Shown one piece after another: positions 11,290-21,660 of a stretch of 64,000 bases of DNA (positions are counted from its first letter, which is position 1; each line of letters opens with the position of its first letter). The notes beneath the pieces were generated by a model, which saw nothing but the letters and a program-made list of their open reading frames with translations, was not told the origin of the DNA and made no database searches. The position numbers and the translations under genes are program-made. This DNA comes from Tillus elongatus (taxonomy: Eukaryota; Arthropoda; Insecta; Coleoptera; Cleridae). The stretch lies in the NCBI GenBank assembly GCA_964006375.1, contig OZ023262.1, positions 199,540,778-199,604,777 of the forward strand. Direction: 5' to 3'.

Positions 11290-12000
11290 TTTTAAAATGT
11301 GTTGTGGTGATTTGGGTTCTTCAAGTGTGCTTGTAAGACATTTACACTTTTTATTTATACAACTCTTCTTGCATTGACAGCGCACATAACCCTGGATTCA
11401 ACCGGTTACTGAAAATTTTCCTGCAGCGTTTTGTAATGTTATTTCGGTGTTTCTCTTGACATTTTATAACCTTATAAATTATTGGCTGCATATTTCAAAT
11501 TCGTTGCGGGATTGCAGCTGTTTAAGGACACCGTGAACAGTTCCAATTCGGAAAAATTCATCTTCTACGCTTATTATTACGCCCAATATGTTTCTATGGT
11601 CTGATCGACTGCAGTCTATGTCTGGAATACGCACTCTGACGGACATACCAACGGCCGAAGTTTCTGGTTTAAATTTATTTCTAGAAGTGTGTAGCATTTT
11701 TCTGCTTGCCTTTTTAGATTTTCGTGGCATGCATCTCTTATCGCTTTAATACTGTTTTTATCCTGACAATGATCACATGCGTTTTCTTCAGAACATAATG
11801 TGTATTTCTGCGATAATGATAATTCATTGAAAGTATTTTTCCGTAGTTTCAGTACCTGGGACCAGTGACATTGCTTGCTCCTTAAATAAAACTGAGGTTT
11901 TGTTCTCTTCAAGTAAAACGGAGGTTTCGTTGTTATCTTCATGTAAAACTGGGGTTTCAGTATTATCATCCAGTATAACCAGCTAGCATTTTCAATCAAA
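11290..12000 (-). pseudogene. C-terminal relic of an integrase-type (KRBA2-like/Ginger-like) transposase
   Basis: Across several frames the minus strand reads SQKYTLCSEENACDHCQ, then NLKRQAEK, then a frame (11730-11479) with SVRVRIPDIDCSRSDHRN, ILGVIISVEDEFFRIGT, HGVLKQLQSRNEF, and finally RCQCKKSCINKKCKC (about 11340-11400). This order, a 'V.VPIPDVDR...RN.LGV' segment followed by a Cys-rich CxC..C....C.C tail, is what I know from insect proteins annotated as KRAB-A domain-containing protein 2-like, which are integrase-derived transposon proteins. The catalytic integrase core is not present. Assignment rests on remembered family text. Confidence 0.55.
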
Positions 12001-12239
12001 CCTGAAAAATATTAGATTGTACTGTAAAATAGGTGAAGATACTTTATACGTACCAGAAGATTTTTCCATGGTTACAATGTTGGTAGATCTTTCATCGGGT
12101 ACATAATTATTTGAAGGATCTGAATAATCTTCTTTCATTTTCTCATCGGTACCATTAGTAGGACGATAATAACGTTTCCAGTTCTTCTTCTGTACGTATG
12201 GTTTTAATTTTTTCGGTAGAAATGGGGAAGTTGTTTAAA

Positions 12240-12560
12240 CCACATCTACATACCTCACTTTTCTAATAAATTAACCAAAGATAATTGGTTAGTTTACATA
12301 CTAATCAACAGGCTGGTTATTATGTATTACTAGGAATATTAAGTTCACACTTTATCCAAATACTAGGGATAGTTTGTAAACTAGCCAAAAATACCGGTTA
12401 ATTTGTGTACTTTTCTTGAGGTTTGTATTTTGGCGACAAATATTGTATAGTTTGTAAGCCAACCAATATTCGTAGTCATTTTAGTGATTTTCCTTCAAAA
12501 TAACTAGACATTTGGATAGTTTGTATACTACCCAGCTAGTCTATAAACTAGCCAAGTAAG
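12240..12560. repeat. Cluster of repeated AGTTTGTAAACTAGCCAA-like motifs
   Basis: At least five related motifs occur: near 12285 (GGTTAGTTTACATACTAATC), 12370 (AGTTTGTAAACTAGCCAAAA), 12437 (AGTTTGTAAGCCAACCAAT), 12516 (AGTTTGTATACTACCCAGC) and 12538 (AGTCTATAAACTAGCCAAG). The core is partly palindromic. They lie upstream of the integrase-type relic on its strand and may be subterminal transposase-binding repeats. Confidence 0.5.
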
Positions 12561-12572
12561 CACTTTAACCGT

Positions 12573-12779
<207 letters not shown>

Positions 12780-12872
12780 TTTTTTTTTTTTTTTTGTTCC
12801 CTCAGGGCTCGTCCGCGGCCTTGCCGCCCCGATAGCACCGCAACCCTTGGTTGATTGTGCATACCCCTGGTC

Positions 12873-15800
12873 TTACTCCACCCATTCCAAAATCACTGTG
12901 CCTTGAACTAGTCTGCACAGCGATTGGTAGGGTGAAGTTTTATATTGCTCTGTCTCCGGTCTAGAGTGACCGTAGATCAGTTGTCTTTTCCGGTCCAGAG
13001 CTATACACTCGCACAAGATGTGCTGGGCTGATTCCTCCCCCTCGCCGCAGAGTCTGCATGCGAGGTCCCCTTCGAACCGCCCCATTTTATGTAGGTGTTT
13101 CTTGACGGCCATGTGTCCCGTCAAGAGACCTGTTGTGTTTCTGAGCTGTCCTCTGCTAAGGTTTAGCAGCTCCACAGCTCTCTTTGAACTGGGTCCGTCA
13201 ATTATTGACTTCCCATGTCTGAGCCCTGGACAGTCCGCCCAGTACACTTTGTGTTGGTTTCTGACCCAGGACTTAATGGCTCCCCTGGCAGTGCTCTTTG
13301 ACACGCCCAGAGCCGGTTCTGGTCCCATAAATGGTTCTGCTGACCCCCTCTTTGCGAGACTGTCAGCTTCTTCATTGCCTTTGACCCCCGAGTGACCCGG
13401 CACCCAGATGAGGGTCACCTCATTCTGCCCAGCCAGGTCGCTCGTCTCGTCTCGGCACTCACTCACCAGCCAGGAATTTACCCGTGGGCTACTTAGTGCC
13501 TTAAGGGCTGCCTGGCTGTCTGTGGCTATAAGGATCCGCTTGTTGGTGTAGCCCCTCCTCTTGTTCTCCCGCACACAGTGCAGGATGGCGTACATCTCGG
13601 CCTGAAACACCGTTGCATGGGCTCCGAGGGAAATACTGTGACTTACCCTCGGTCCTTCCGAGTAAACACCTGCCCCCGTCCCACGCTCCCCGCCAGATCC
13701 GTCCGTGAACCAGACGAGCGCGTCCCGTGGTATGCCCGGTGTCTCCTCCCGCCATGCCCCGCGATCAGGGATTTCCACTGTGAAGTTGTTTTCCCTGCAC
13801 ATTCGCGGGCTCGCGAAGTCTGACCTCATTTCAAGCATGGGTTCCTTCACGATCTCCTGAATTTTGCAGTGGCCCCTGAAGCCTGGGTTGATCTTCAGTC
13901 TACCATTGCAGGCTAGTCTGTATAGTCCTAGCCTGGCCTCTCCCATAATAACGAAGTGTAGGGGGGGTAGATCCAGCAACACCTCCATGGCGGCTGTTGG
14001 GGTTGAAGACATGGCCCCTGTGATGCCTAGGCAAGCCATCCTTTGGATCTTGCCTAGTTTTTGTTTGGCACTGGATTGTGTCACCTTAGGCCACCAGACC
14101 AGTGCCGCATATGTTAACGATGGTCTGACCACCCTTGTGTACAGCCAGTGGGCCATACTAGGTCTTAGTCCCCACGTTTTTCCATATAGCCGCCTAGTGA
14201 CGGCTAAGGTCATGACTGCCTTACGCAGTATTTTTCCAATGTGACCATTCCAGGTTAGCTTAGAGTCCAATACGACCCCAAGATATTTTACCTCCCTGGC
14301 CATTGGAACGCTCCTACCGTATAGAGTGAGAGTTCTGTGGCTTTCACACTTCCTCCTCCTCGTAAACGGCACGACGGTTGCTTTCTCGGGGCTCACCCCG
14401 AGCCCTTGATCAACCGTCCACCCTTCCACCACTTTCAGTGCAGTCTGCATACGCTGCCACACTGCCTGTGTGACCTTTCCTCGGACTATGATGACAATGT
14501 CGTCCGCATAGCCCTGTACCTCATACCCCCCTCCCGAGAGCCTCCCCAGCAGGCCGTCCACGACTAGACACCAGAGCAAGGGAGACAGAACGCTCCCCTG
14601 CGGACACCCCGCCGCGACCCCCGCCAGCAGAGTCCCTCCCGCGAGTGAGGTGAACACCGCCCTGTCCCTGAGCATGGAACCGATCCACCTGCAGCAGGTC
14701 TCCTCTATTCCACGCTCCCGGGCAGCTGCCAGAACCGATCCGAACGAGGTGTTGCTAAAGGCCCCCTCTATGTCTAGGAAGGCCCCCAGCGCCACCTCCT
14801 TGTTCTCCAGCGTATTCTCCAGTTTCAGCACCAGTTGGTGCAGTGCTGTTTCTGTTGAGAATCCTGCTCTGTATGCATATTGTCCGCAGTGTAGAGGATA
14901 TGCTTCCAGTACACCGCCCCTAATGTGCCGGTCGAGCAGTTTTTCCACTGTTTTCAGCAAGAAGGACATGAGACTTATTGGCCTCAGGGACTTTGCCTGG
15001 TCTGTTGGACGCCCAGGTTTAGGAATAAATACAACCCTGGCCAGTCTCCATGCCCTCGGAATGTACCCCAGAGCCAGGCTGGCCCTCATAATGAGGGTAA
15101 GCACCGGCGCCAGTATATCTATCCCCTGTTGGAGCATGATGGGCATTATTCCATCAAATCCCGGCGATTTGTATGGCTTAAAGCTGTTAATGGCCCATCT
15201 GATTTTGCTCCAGGTAACCACCTCTTTAGCGACTGTCCAGTCTACTCTAGATGCCCGCCTATAAGGCGCCTCTATTTCTGAGTGTTCCCAGTCCGGAGGT
15301 GATTGGTTTATTATGTTACAGCCGGGGAAGTGCGTCTGGAGTAAAATTTCCATAGTTTCCTCCCCCGAGCTTGTAAAGCCTCCCGTGGGTGTTCTAAGGG
15401 AGCCTATGTTAGTCTGAGGGCCCTTAGACAGGATCTTGTGTAGTCGAGCACTCTCGGACGTGTTTTCCACTTCTTCGCAGTGCCTCCTCCACGACTCCTT
15501 CTTGGCGTCCCTCAGTCTTTTGTTATAGGTCGATAGGGCCTGTCTATATTCATCCCATGCTCCCGACCTTTTGGCCGCGTTAAACAGCTTACGAACCTGC
15601 GTCCTCCTTTGCCTGAGGTCCTCGTTCCACCATGGGACGTTCCTGGTGGACACCCTCATTTTCAGGGGGCAGTTGGCGTTATAGGCCGAGGTAATTGCGT
15701 CTCGCAATTGGACTGCTGCAATCTCGAGGTCTATTGAATCCCTTATGGCCCTCTCAACCCCTCGCAGTTCCACAGCTAGGTCTGCCCTGTAGGCTTCCCA

Positions 15801-16517
15801 GTCCGCCTTGCGGGGGTCCCGGTACCATACCGTTTCTCTTTCGACTTTGGCGATTTCAAACCGGATGTATCTGTGGTCTGAGCTACTCACTTCCCCAGAC
15901 ACAGCCCAGCTTTTAACAAAGTCACCCAGAAACTGGGTGGAAACTGTTAGGTCTAAAACTTCCTCACGCCGTGTTGTGACGAATGTCGGTTTATTACCTC
16001 TATTCAATATGTCTAAATTAAATTTCATAAAGAATTGTAAAAGTGCCTCACCCCTAGAGTTTGTGTCCGAGCTACCCCACAACTCATGGTGCGCATTCGC
16101 ATCCATGCCGATGATGGTCTGCCATCCACCTGCTCTGCTACCCACCATCAGCTGCTCCAATTCGTTGGGTGGAGGAGGGTCCGTGCTGTCCCCTGGCAGA
16201 TAGGCTGACGCGACAGTAATGTCCCTCAGCCCATCCGCTCCTCCACATCGGATTTTGATCGTTGCCAGGTCCCTGGAACAGAAATTCATTAGAGGGAGAA
16301 ACTCTATCCCTTCCCTGACAAAAATGCAGGCCCTCGGATTCTCGCTGGACCTGCTGTAGATGAGCTTTCCATTAGCTCCGCCGAGTCCCTTGATCTCTCC
16401 TTTGTAGGAGTACGGTTCCTGGATGAGGGCCACATCCGTGTTCCTCAGAGCCATTAGTAGTCCGGCCGTGGCTGCCCTACTGTGTTGGAGGTTGACCTGA
16501 AGGAACCTAAGTCCCAT
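12873..16517 (-). CDS. LINE ORF2: AP-endonuclease, reverse transcriptase, RNase H and C-terminal zinc motif (copy 1)
   Basis: 1214 codons. The N-terminal endonuclease shows LQVNLQHSRAA, LIQEPYSYKGEI, MDANAHHELWGS and SDHRYIRFE. The central RT shows FIPKPGR, GAFLDIEGAFSN, GCPQGSVLSPLLW and GYADDIVIIV with the catalytic YADD, then EVKYLGVVLDSKLTW. RNase H follows with FTDGSG, FQAEMYAI, ATDSQAAL and VKGNEEADSLAKRG, giving the D-E-D-D set. The C-terminus has CRLCGEGEESAQHILCEC. All domains look catalytically complete. The product would nick target DNA and copy the element RNA by target-primed reverse transcription. Its ATG overlaps the end of ORF1 by 11 bases. RNase H plus this endonuclease style suggests the R1/LOA branch; the exact clade is not settled. 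Confidence 0.93.
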   Translation of the reverse strand: MGLRFLQVNLQHSRAATAGLLMALRNTDVALIQEPYSYKGEIKGLGGANGKLIYSRSSENPRACIFVREGIEFLPLMNFCSRDLATIKIRCGGADGLRDITVASAYLPGDSTDPPPPNELEQLMVGSRAGGWQTIIGMDANAHHELWGSSDTNSRGEALLQFFMKFNLDILNRGNKPTFVTTRREEVLDLTVSTQFLGDFVKSWAVSGEVSSSDHRYIRFEIAKVERETVWYRDPRKADWEAYRADLAVELRGVERAIRDSIDLEIAAVQLRDAITSAYNANCPLKMRVSTRNVPWWNEDLRQRRTQVRKLFNAAKRSGAWDEYRQALSTYNKRLRDAKKESWRRHCEEVENTSESARLHKILSKGPQTNIGSLRTPTGGFTSSGEETMEILLQTHFPGCNIINQSPPDWEHSEIEAPYRRASRVDWTVAKEVVTWSKIRWAINSFKPYKSPGFDGIMPIMLQQGIDILAPVLTLIMRASLALGYIPRAWRLARVVFIPKPGRPTDQAKSLRPISLMSFLLKTVEKLLDRHIRGGVLEAYPLHCGQYAYRAGFSTETALHQLVLKLENTLENKEVALGAFLDIEGAFSNTSFGSVLAAARERGIEETCCRWIGSMLRDRAVFTSLAGGTLLAGVAAGCPQGSVLSPLLWCLVVDGLLGRLSGGGYEVQGYADDIVIIVRGKVTQAVWQRMQTALKVVEGWTVDQGLGVSPEKATVVPFTRRRKCESHRTLTLYGRSVPMAREVKYLGVVLDSKLTWNGHIGKILRKAVMTLAVTRRLYGKTWGLRPSMAHWLYTRVVRPSLTYAALVWWPKVTQSSAKQKLGKIQRMACLGITGAMSSTPTAAMEVLLDLPPLHFVIMGEARLGLYRLACNGRLKINPGFRGHCKIQEIVKEPMLEMRSDFASPRMCRENNFTVEIPDRGAWREETPGIPRDALVWFTDGSGGERGTGAGVYSEGPRVSHSISLGAHATVFQAEMYAILHCVRENKRRGYTNKRILIATDSQAALKALSSPRVNSWLVSECRDETSDLAGQNEVTLIWVPGHSGVKGNEEADSLAKRGSAEPFMGPEPALGVSKSTARGAIKSWVRNQHKVYWADCPGLRHGKSIIDGPSSKRAVELLNLSRGQLRNTTGLLTGHMAVKKHLHKMGRFEGDLACRLCGEGEESAQHILCECIALDRKRQLIYGHSRPETEQYKTSPYQSLCRLVQGTVILEWVE

Positions 16518-17664
16518 TAACCCTTAATTGCTTCCCCAGTGGGCGGAAGCTAACCCTTCCCATGCCGCAGAATGCCTTGAAGGAGGTTCCTTCAAGGGCT
16601 CTGTAAGATGTCGGGTCGATCGAGAAGGCGAGCGTCTGTCCTTTCTCCTCTGCCTTCCTGCTTAGAACCGACCAGTGTTGCGTCCCCAGTTCAGGGTTCT
16701 GGATCTTAAGTCTGCTGATCACCGTCTCCTGCGGGACGGTGTCAGGGATCCGTACGAGGACCTTGCGTCTCTTTGGGAGTTCCTTGGGCTCGACGGCTGT
16801 CAAGTCCGCCCCCTCCCAAATCTGACCGAGGCCCCCGATCGTTTTCCGCAGCCAGTCCCGCGACTGCGGGCCGGCACAGGTTATCCAGAGGATGCCCCCC
16901 GTCAGGCGCGTCCGGTGGAACTGAGGCGGGCTCTCCCCTTCCTGAAGAGAGTCCACTGCAGCTACCACCGCAGCCTGGATTAGGTCCGCCTTCCCCTGGT
17001 CTAGCGTGACCTCAGGATGGCGTCTGTCAATCACCGCCATCCCGAGGCCCTCCGCAGCCTCCCTGTAAGAGCCAGTCTGCGCCGGTGTTCCGGCCTTAGT
17101 TCCTTTGGGAGGTCTGTCTGTAGTAGGCGTGCTAGAGCCAGAGCGCGGCGTCTTCCGACTCGCACTCTCCTCTTGCGCCTTTACAGGCACCCTGGCCCTT
17201 TTGGAACGTCTGTCTGTAGTGGGCGTGCTAGAGTTCGAGCGCGTCCTCTTCTGACTCGCACTCCCCTCTTGCGCCTTTACAGGTTTCTCGACCGTCCAGG
17301 TCCCGGCCGCCATTTTTTGCGCCCTCCGGAGCTTCTTTCTTTGCGCCCCGGAAAGACGCTTGGACTGCCGGGGCAGTCCCTCTACTCTAACAGTAGAGTC
17401 CTCACTGGTGGAGGGGCCCCCGGAGTCCGCGGAGCTCGCCGCCCTCCGGTGGGACCCAGCCTCCAGCTTGGGTGTCGGGGACAGGTCTCTGGCCGAAGCT
17501 ACCCCCTGATCCCCCGTATCTACGCCGGTCGTGGGACCTCCAGAGTCCGCTGCCGCACCCTGGCTCGTCTCCGTTTCCGGGATAGACTCAAGGCTCAAGT
17601 CTGTAGCCGGAGCCACTCCTCGAGCCTCATTGGTTTTGGTTTTATATGTATTTATAATCTTCAT
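16507..17664 (-). CDS. LINE ORF1 with a DUF4780-like C-terminal domain (copy 1)
   Basis: 385 codons. Roughly the first 190 residues are low-complexity, rich in S, T, P, K and R. They contain two tandem ~30-residue units (PVKAQEGSASQKRTRS and PVKAQEESASRKTPRS, each followed by SSTPTTDR). From about residue 205 comes a folded region with AVIDRRHPEVTLDQGKADL, LWITCAGPQSRDWLRK, IWEGADLTAV, LVRIPDTV, IQNPELGTQHWSVLSRK and GMGRVSFR. This matches my memory of DUF4780, a domain common in insect proteins. No CCHC zinc knuckles are present, unlike many LINE ORF1 proteins. Likely role is RNA binding in the retrotransposon particle. Two residues differ from copy 2. Confidence 0.85.
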   Translation of the reverse strand: MKIINTYKTKTNEARGVAPATDLSLESIPETETSQGAAADSGGPTTGVDTGDQGVASARDLSPTPKLEAGSHRRAASSADSGGPSTSEDSTVRVEGLPRQSKRLSGAQRKKLRRAQKMAAGTWTVEKPVKAQEGSASQKRTRSNSSTPTTDRRSKRARVPVKAQEESASRKTPRSGSSTPTTDRPPKGTKAGTPAQTGSYREAAEGLGMAVIDRRHPEVTLDQGKADLIQAAVVAAVDSLQEGESPPQFHRTRLTGGILWITCAGPQSRDWLRKTIGGLGQIWEGADLTAVEPKELPKRRKVLVRIPDTVPQETVISRLKIQNPELGTQHWSVLSRKAEEKGQTLAFSIDPTSYRALEGTSFKAFCGMGRVSFRPLGKQLRVNGT

Positions 17665-17866
17665 GTTGTTCCCACGAGAATGGGGGAAATACTGTCCACA
17701 CCATCAGAACCCCCTGTGTGGTGCAAGGCGGGTTACTCTGGAGGGTTGCCTGGTACTCCAGAGGTTCCGTTCACGACACCATCGCCCTGGTGCCATCCAT
17801 CCATAGGCACGGGTCACGTGACACCGTAGATTGGGGGAGTTTAGTTCGACCTCCAACAACGGACAT

Positions 17867-18075
17867 ACTTTTCCCCAAAAAATATACAAAAATATTTTTG
17901 AAGACGCTATATTTGTGAAAGTATTAAAGTAACTGAAATGAGACCTTACAAGTAGCTAGAATTGACGTGATTAAACCTCTGTTGTGAATTTCAAGTAATT
18001 TGGTTCACAAAATGTTGAGTTTTTCCCAAACTAAAAATAAAATCTGAAAGACATGAATTGAAACAACTTAAGGGG
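17867..18075 (-). repeat. Repeat family A, copy 2, continuation
   Basis: Continues the reverse complement of 4560-4753 after the LINE. It ends next to the (TA)n array at 18079. Confidence 0.85.
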
Positions 18076-18078
18076 TTA

Positions 18079-18450
<372 letters not shown>

Positions 18451-18603
18451 AATTCATATGACGTCACTAAAGAGTAAAAGGCAGGTGGTGACTACGATTT
18501 AAATAGTTGCAAAAATTAAATTAAGTCTTTTACCGATTCTTTAGTTTTGCATTCCTTTCGGTTATTGTGATAATTGATTACCATTCTTTACCTCCAAATC
18601 TAT
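18451..18603. other. Short unassigned stretch
   Basis: No feature recognised. Confidence 0.3.
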
Positions 18604-19696
18604 TCAAGAGTATCTAGCCTGGATTGCAGATTGCTTAACGAGTCGTATAGGGCTTTGGCATCTCAACGATGCGACCCTGATAGGTCTTTTGTGCATGACT
18701 CTATTTTCTAATAGTTGCCCAAAATGTTCAAACTTTTCATATGGGCTACTATCTTTTTGGGGGCTATTTAACCTATTTCCTGTGGTGTTAGTCACCACTC
18801 CAAAGTATTTTGGACATTTGCAGAAGTGAGCCATACAGTTGCAGAGCAGGTTCTGTTGTTTCTGCTGTTTCAGTGCAGTATCCTCAGTTTTCACTGTCCG
18901 CCTTACCATCTTCATCAGGTGCTACGTTACTGGGAAGTGTCATGTGAAAAGTCCCGTGAATATTCCCAAGTCGTTCCTGTTCAATTCAAGAAATAGTTCA
19001 GACTTCTCTGTTGATATGGTGATAAACCGTTTTGCCTGCCTTAAGCCTGCCATTTTATAACATAATTTGGTTTCTCTTCCAAGTAACAAGTTCATTTCTT
19101 ACGTGCCTTTTTATTAGTTCACAATAGGGCTCTATACCCTAGAATGGTGTTGTAGCTGCCTTTTTTGGAAGACCATCTGCCTCCTTATTTCCTCCAATGC
19201 CTTGTTGACCTGGTACCTACATAAATGTTACTTTATTGGTCGTAGCCCGTTGCTTCCAGGATTTTTTACAGCCCCAGATCAGTTTATACTCGACTTTGAC
19301 AGATTTCAGAGTCTGCACTGCCTGACTGTCTCAGAGGATGTAGATATGTCTATTTCTGAGTCTCCTTTGTATGAACTCCTGTGCACACAGGTTTATAGCA
19401 GGAATTTCTGCATGAAATATGGTGGAAGTGTTTTTTAGCGTCTTAGCAAGTCCAAGTGGAATAACTGCCGGGATATTTAAGTGACTAACCTAGTATCCTG
19501 GTTTCAATTTTTCTGCTTGAAATAGTCTTGAGTTACTTAGTGCTGCTTCCCTCTTCACGCATATCTGCAGTGGAGTAATATTCAGCATTGCCTCTATTGC
19601 AGCTGTATGGCATGATGCCATAGCTCCCGCTATTCCAATACAGATCAGCATCTGCAATTTTTGCTTTGTGTTGAGGCTTGTTTCGTTTTTGGCCAC
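18604..19696 (-). pseudogene. RNase H-type LINE relic (same family as 55690-56878)
   Basis: The minus strand reads ETSLNTKQKLQMLICIGIAG then AIEAMLNITPLQICVKREAA near 19690-19500, the region between RT and RNase H. Then come degraded RNase H text and, at 18915-18604, KMVRRTVKTEDTA and LLCNCMAHFCKCPKYFGVV. The plus-strand relic at 55900-56870 has the same order (KNGTSLNTKQ, AMLNITSLQICMKREAA, LLCDCMSQFCKRLKYLGGV), so both come from one family. Several frames and stops; non-functional. Confidence 0.75.
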
Positions 19697-20255
19697 TATC
19701 TCCTATGTAGAATTACTCTTAGAGCTGTGTTTTGAGTTTTATAACTATTTTTGCACCTACCACAAAATTAAACATACGTTGTGCTGTGCACGGATGTTGT
19801 TTGGGCAGTCATGCAAAGATGTTTTTTCAATTTCCTGCTGAAGAAAAATGATGATAAGAGGTGTGGAAAATTTCTGCAAGCGAGCTTGCAACTTTGATGT
19901 TATCACTGCAACACCACTACTCAAGGCATTTGACTGCCACGAATATTTCAGAAATCTCAGAGAGAACTTCCTGGGTTATTCTAAAATTGCGGGAAATTTA
20001 ATGCCGCTGAGGTAGCCGTCTCAAAATTTGTATTATTCAGAATCAAATTCTGTTTTTTCTTGGACAGCAAAGGTGTTTTGTTATTAATTATTTTGCCTAA
20101 GAGGACTACGATAACTGGTTAGTATTACGCAACTCTATTGGCAGAGGTACCAAAGGTAGTAATTTAGAAACAACGTGCAAACTAGAGCGCGTTTTCAGGA
20201 TAACGAGCCCCGTTTTTAAAGTGCGCTCTTCAAGGCAAACTCTGAAAGACACGGA
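19697..20255. other. Unassigned stretch between relics
   Basis: No stable reading frame or repeat partner identified. Confidence 0.3.
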
Positions 20256-20405
20256 TTTTATGGAAATGGACAACTCGCACTACAGCCCAGATCTGGCACC
20301 CAGTGACACCTTGCTTTTCTCCAGATTAAAAAAGGAGTTAATAGACCGCAAGTTCACTGATGAGAATGAGTTGATGCGACAGTAGAGAGACATTTTGGAG
20401 AGAAG
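20256..20405 (+). pseudogene. Mariner transposase C-terminal fragment
   Basis: Reads DNSHYSPDLAPSDTLLFSRL then KKELIDRKFTDENELM. The SPDLAPSD..LF.KLKK motif holds the third catalytic aspartate of mariner transposases. Nothing of the N-terminal two thirds is recognisable and a stop follows. Confidence 0.7.
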
Positions 20406-20724
20406 GAAAAAGTAATGTTTTTTAATGGTACAAATATTAGAAATATTCTGCTATACTTACAGGACACCTGTATAAAAGAGAAAAATTTGTTTATCAATAA
20501 ATGTGTTTGTATTTAATTAAGCGCCCTAGGCAGCTAATTTATCAGACTAATATAATTAGGTGCAAAATGTTCGTGGCACTGATAGATACCTCGCACAAAG
20601 CTTTCTATCCAGATTTTGTTTCTATCCGTCGATGCACGGGAATTGAAATTACAACATTCCACCTCACCGTCAAAGTTTTTTACACTAAATCCAATAATTT
20701 CCATTGCAGTTCAATTTTATTTAA

Positions 20725-20890
20725 ATTTTTATATCACATACATAAGTAAGTACAAGGCACAAGCTACAAATTATTATTATTAAATTATTAAACATAGTTA
20801 ACATTGGGTCCATACAAATGTCTAAAGTGGAGAAGACATTTAGAGCGCGTTAACAGCTATAAACTTAATTTCACTTCCAATTTATACGCA
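20725..20890. repeat. Dispersed repeat, left part, interrupted by a SINE
   Basis: ATTTTTATATCACATAC, AGTACAAG, CATTGGGTC and GGAGAAGACATTTAGAGCGC align in order with 30915-31025. The continuation (TACACACAAAAATTATT) is at 21235-21300 here and near 31060 there. Confidence 0.55.
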
Positions 20891-21235
20891 TGGAGCCTCG
20901 GTGGTCCCGAGGTAAGAAGGTGTGCTTCTGAACCGAACGGCACTAGGTTCGATTCCCAGGGTTTCCCTTTCACTTTTTTAGTACAAACTGTAATAAATTA
21001 ATGTCAACCGAGGTTTTGGCATTGTATTTGAGCAAGTTTAAAGTCCGCCCTTCGGTGGGGGCGTAAAGCCGTAGGTCCCGTGTCTGTGGGATGTTAAAGA
21101 TCCATACCCTCCTTACAGAAGGTAGGTGTTCGGCAAATTTTCCAGGATAGTGAGGCGAAACTGCTCCCTGGCGTCGGTGATTGGCCACAGTCGCATAAAT
21201 AGGCCGATGTTAAATTTTAAAAAAGAAGTATACTA
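20891..21235 (+). repeat. tRNA-derived SINE, copy 1
   Basis: The head looks like a tRNA: GCCTCGGTGGTCCCGAGG followed by a perfect B-box GGTTCGATTCC at 20946-20956. A conserved body follows with GGGGGCGTAAAGCCGTAGGT, ATGTTAAAGATCC, TCCAGGATAGTGAGGCGAAA and GTGATTGGCC. A second copy lies inverted at 21375-21660. The A-box is only approximate. Transcription would be by RNA polymerase III; no protein is encoded. Confidence 0.8.
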
Positions 21236-21374
21236 ATGTTTTAACCACAAAAAACTATCTTAACTGTATACACACAAAAATTATTATTAAAAAAAACGTT
21301 TCAATGGCTGAAATATCATAACAATAGAATATGAAGTAAATAGTGTTTTGTAAGTTTATTTTTTTTACCGTCGC

Positions 21375-21660
21375 TATTTTTAGCGACTATGGAACAGTGT
21401 CACCTCACTATCCTGGAAATTTTGCGGAACACCCGCTTAGAGTAGGGCTCTTGAACATGCGCAAATTGCATGCTACAGGAGACCGACGGCTTTACACCCC
21501 CTCCAAAGTTTGGAACGTGCAGACATTCAACTCACAATGTCACAACCTCTGTCGATGTTAATTTTACAGTATGTACTGAAAACGTGAAATGATCCTCTAT
21601 TGGGAGTCGAACCCAGCACAACCTTGAGTTCAGAGGCACCATGGAGGTGCGTTGGGTTTT
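21375..21660 (-). repeat. tRNA-derived SINE, copy 2, inverted
   Basis: In its own orientation it has a B-box GGTTCGACTCC (plus-strand 21603-21613), then GGGGGTGTAAAGCCGTCGGT and TCCAGGATAGTGAGGTGACA, matching copy 1 with many substitutions. Together the copies form an inverted pair separated by about 140 bp. Confidence 0.75.

Larger units (their letters stand above)
12780..17855 (-). mobile_element. R1/LOA-type LINE, copy 1, both ORFs open
   Basis: On the minus strand the element runs 5' UTR, ORF1 (17664-16507), ORF2 (16517-12873), a short 3' UTR and a poly-A tail seen as T's from 12780. The 11-bp sequence ACAACGGACAT flanks it at 12769-12779 and 17856-17866, and the joined flanks rebuild an uninterrupted A-family repeat. 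It matches 34820-39897 with a constant offset of 22,043 and no net length difference. Copy 1 lacks about 167 bp of 5' UTR that copy 2 has, so it is slightly 5'-truncated. The two targets are unrelated and are not rDNA, so it is not site-specific. Confidence 0.95.

Noticed and set aside
13018..16203. Many plus-strand open frames (up to 204 codons) opposite the LINE ORF2, repeated at 35061-38246
   Set aside because: GC-rich antisense shadows of ORF2; the protein motifs are all on the minus strand.
17017..17829. 270-codon plus-strand frame opposite ORF1 (also 39060-39872)
   Set aside because: Arginine/proline-rich shadow of the low-complexity ORF1; no motifs, and ORF1 has the recognisable domain.
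12780..17855. Site-specific 28S-type R1 insertion
   Set aside because: Both LINE copies are flanked by unrelated non-rDNA sequence, so no target specificity is seen despite the R1-like ORF2.
20891..20960. Functional tRNA gene at the SINE head
   Set aside because: The B-box is perfect, but arms do not fold into a full cloverleaf and a SINE body follows.
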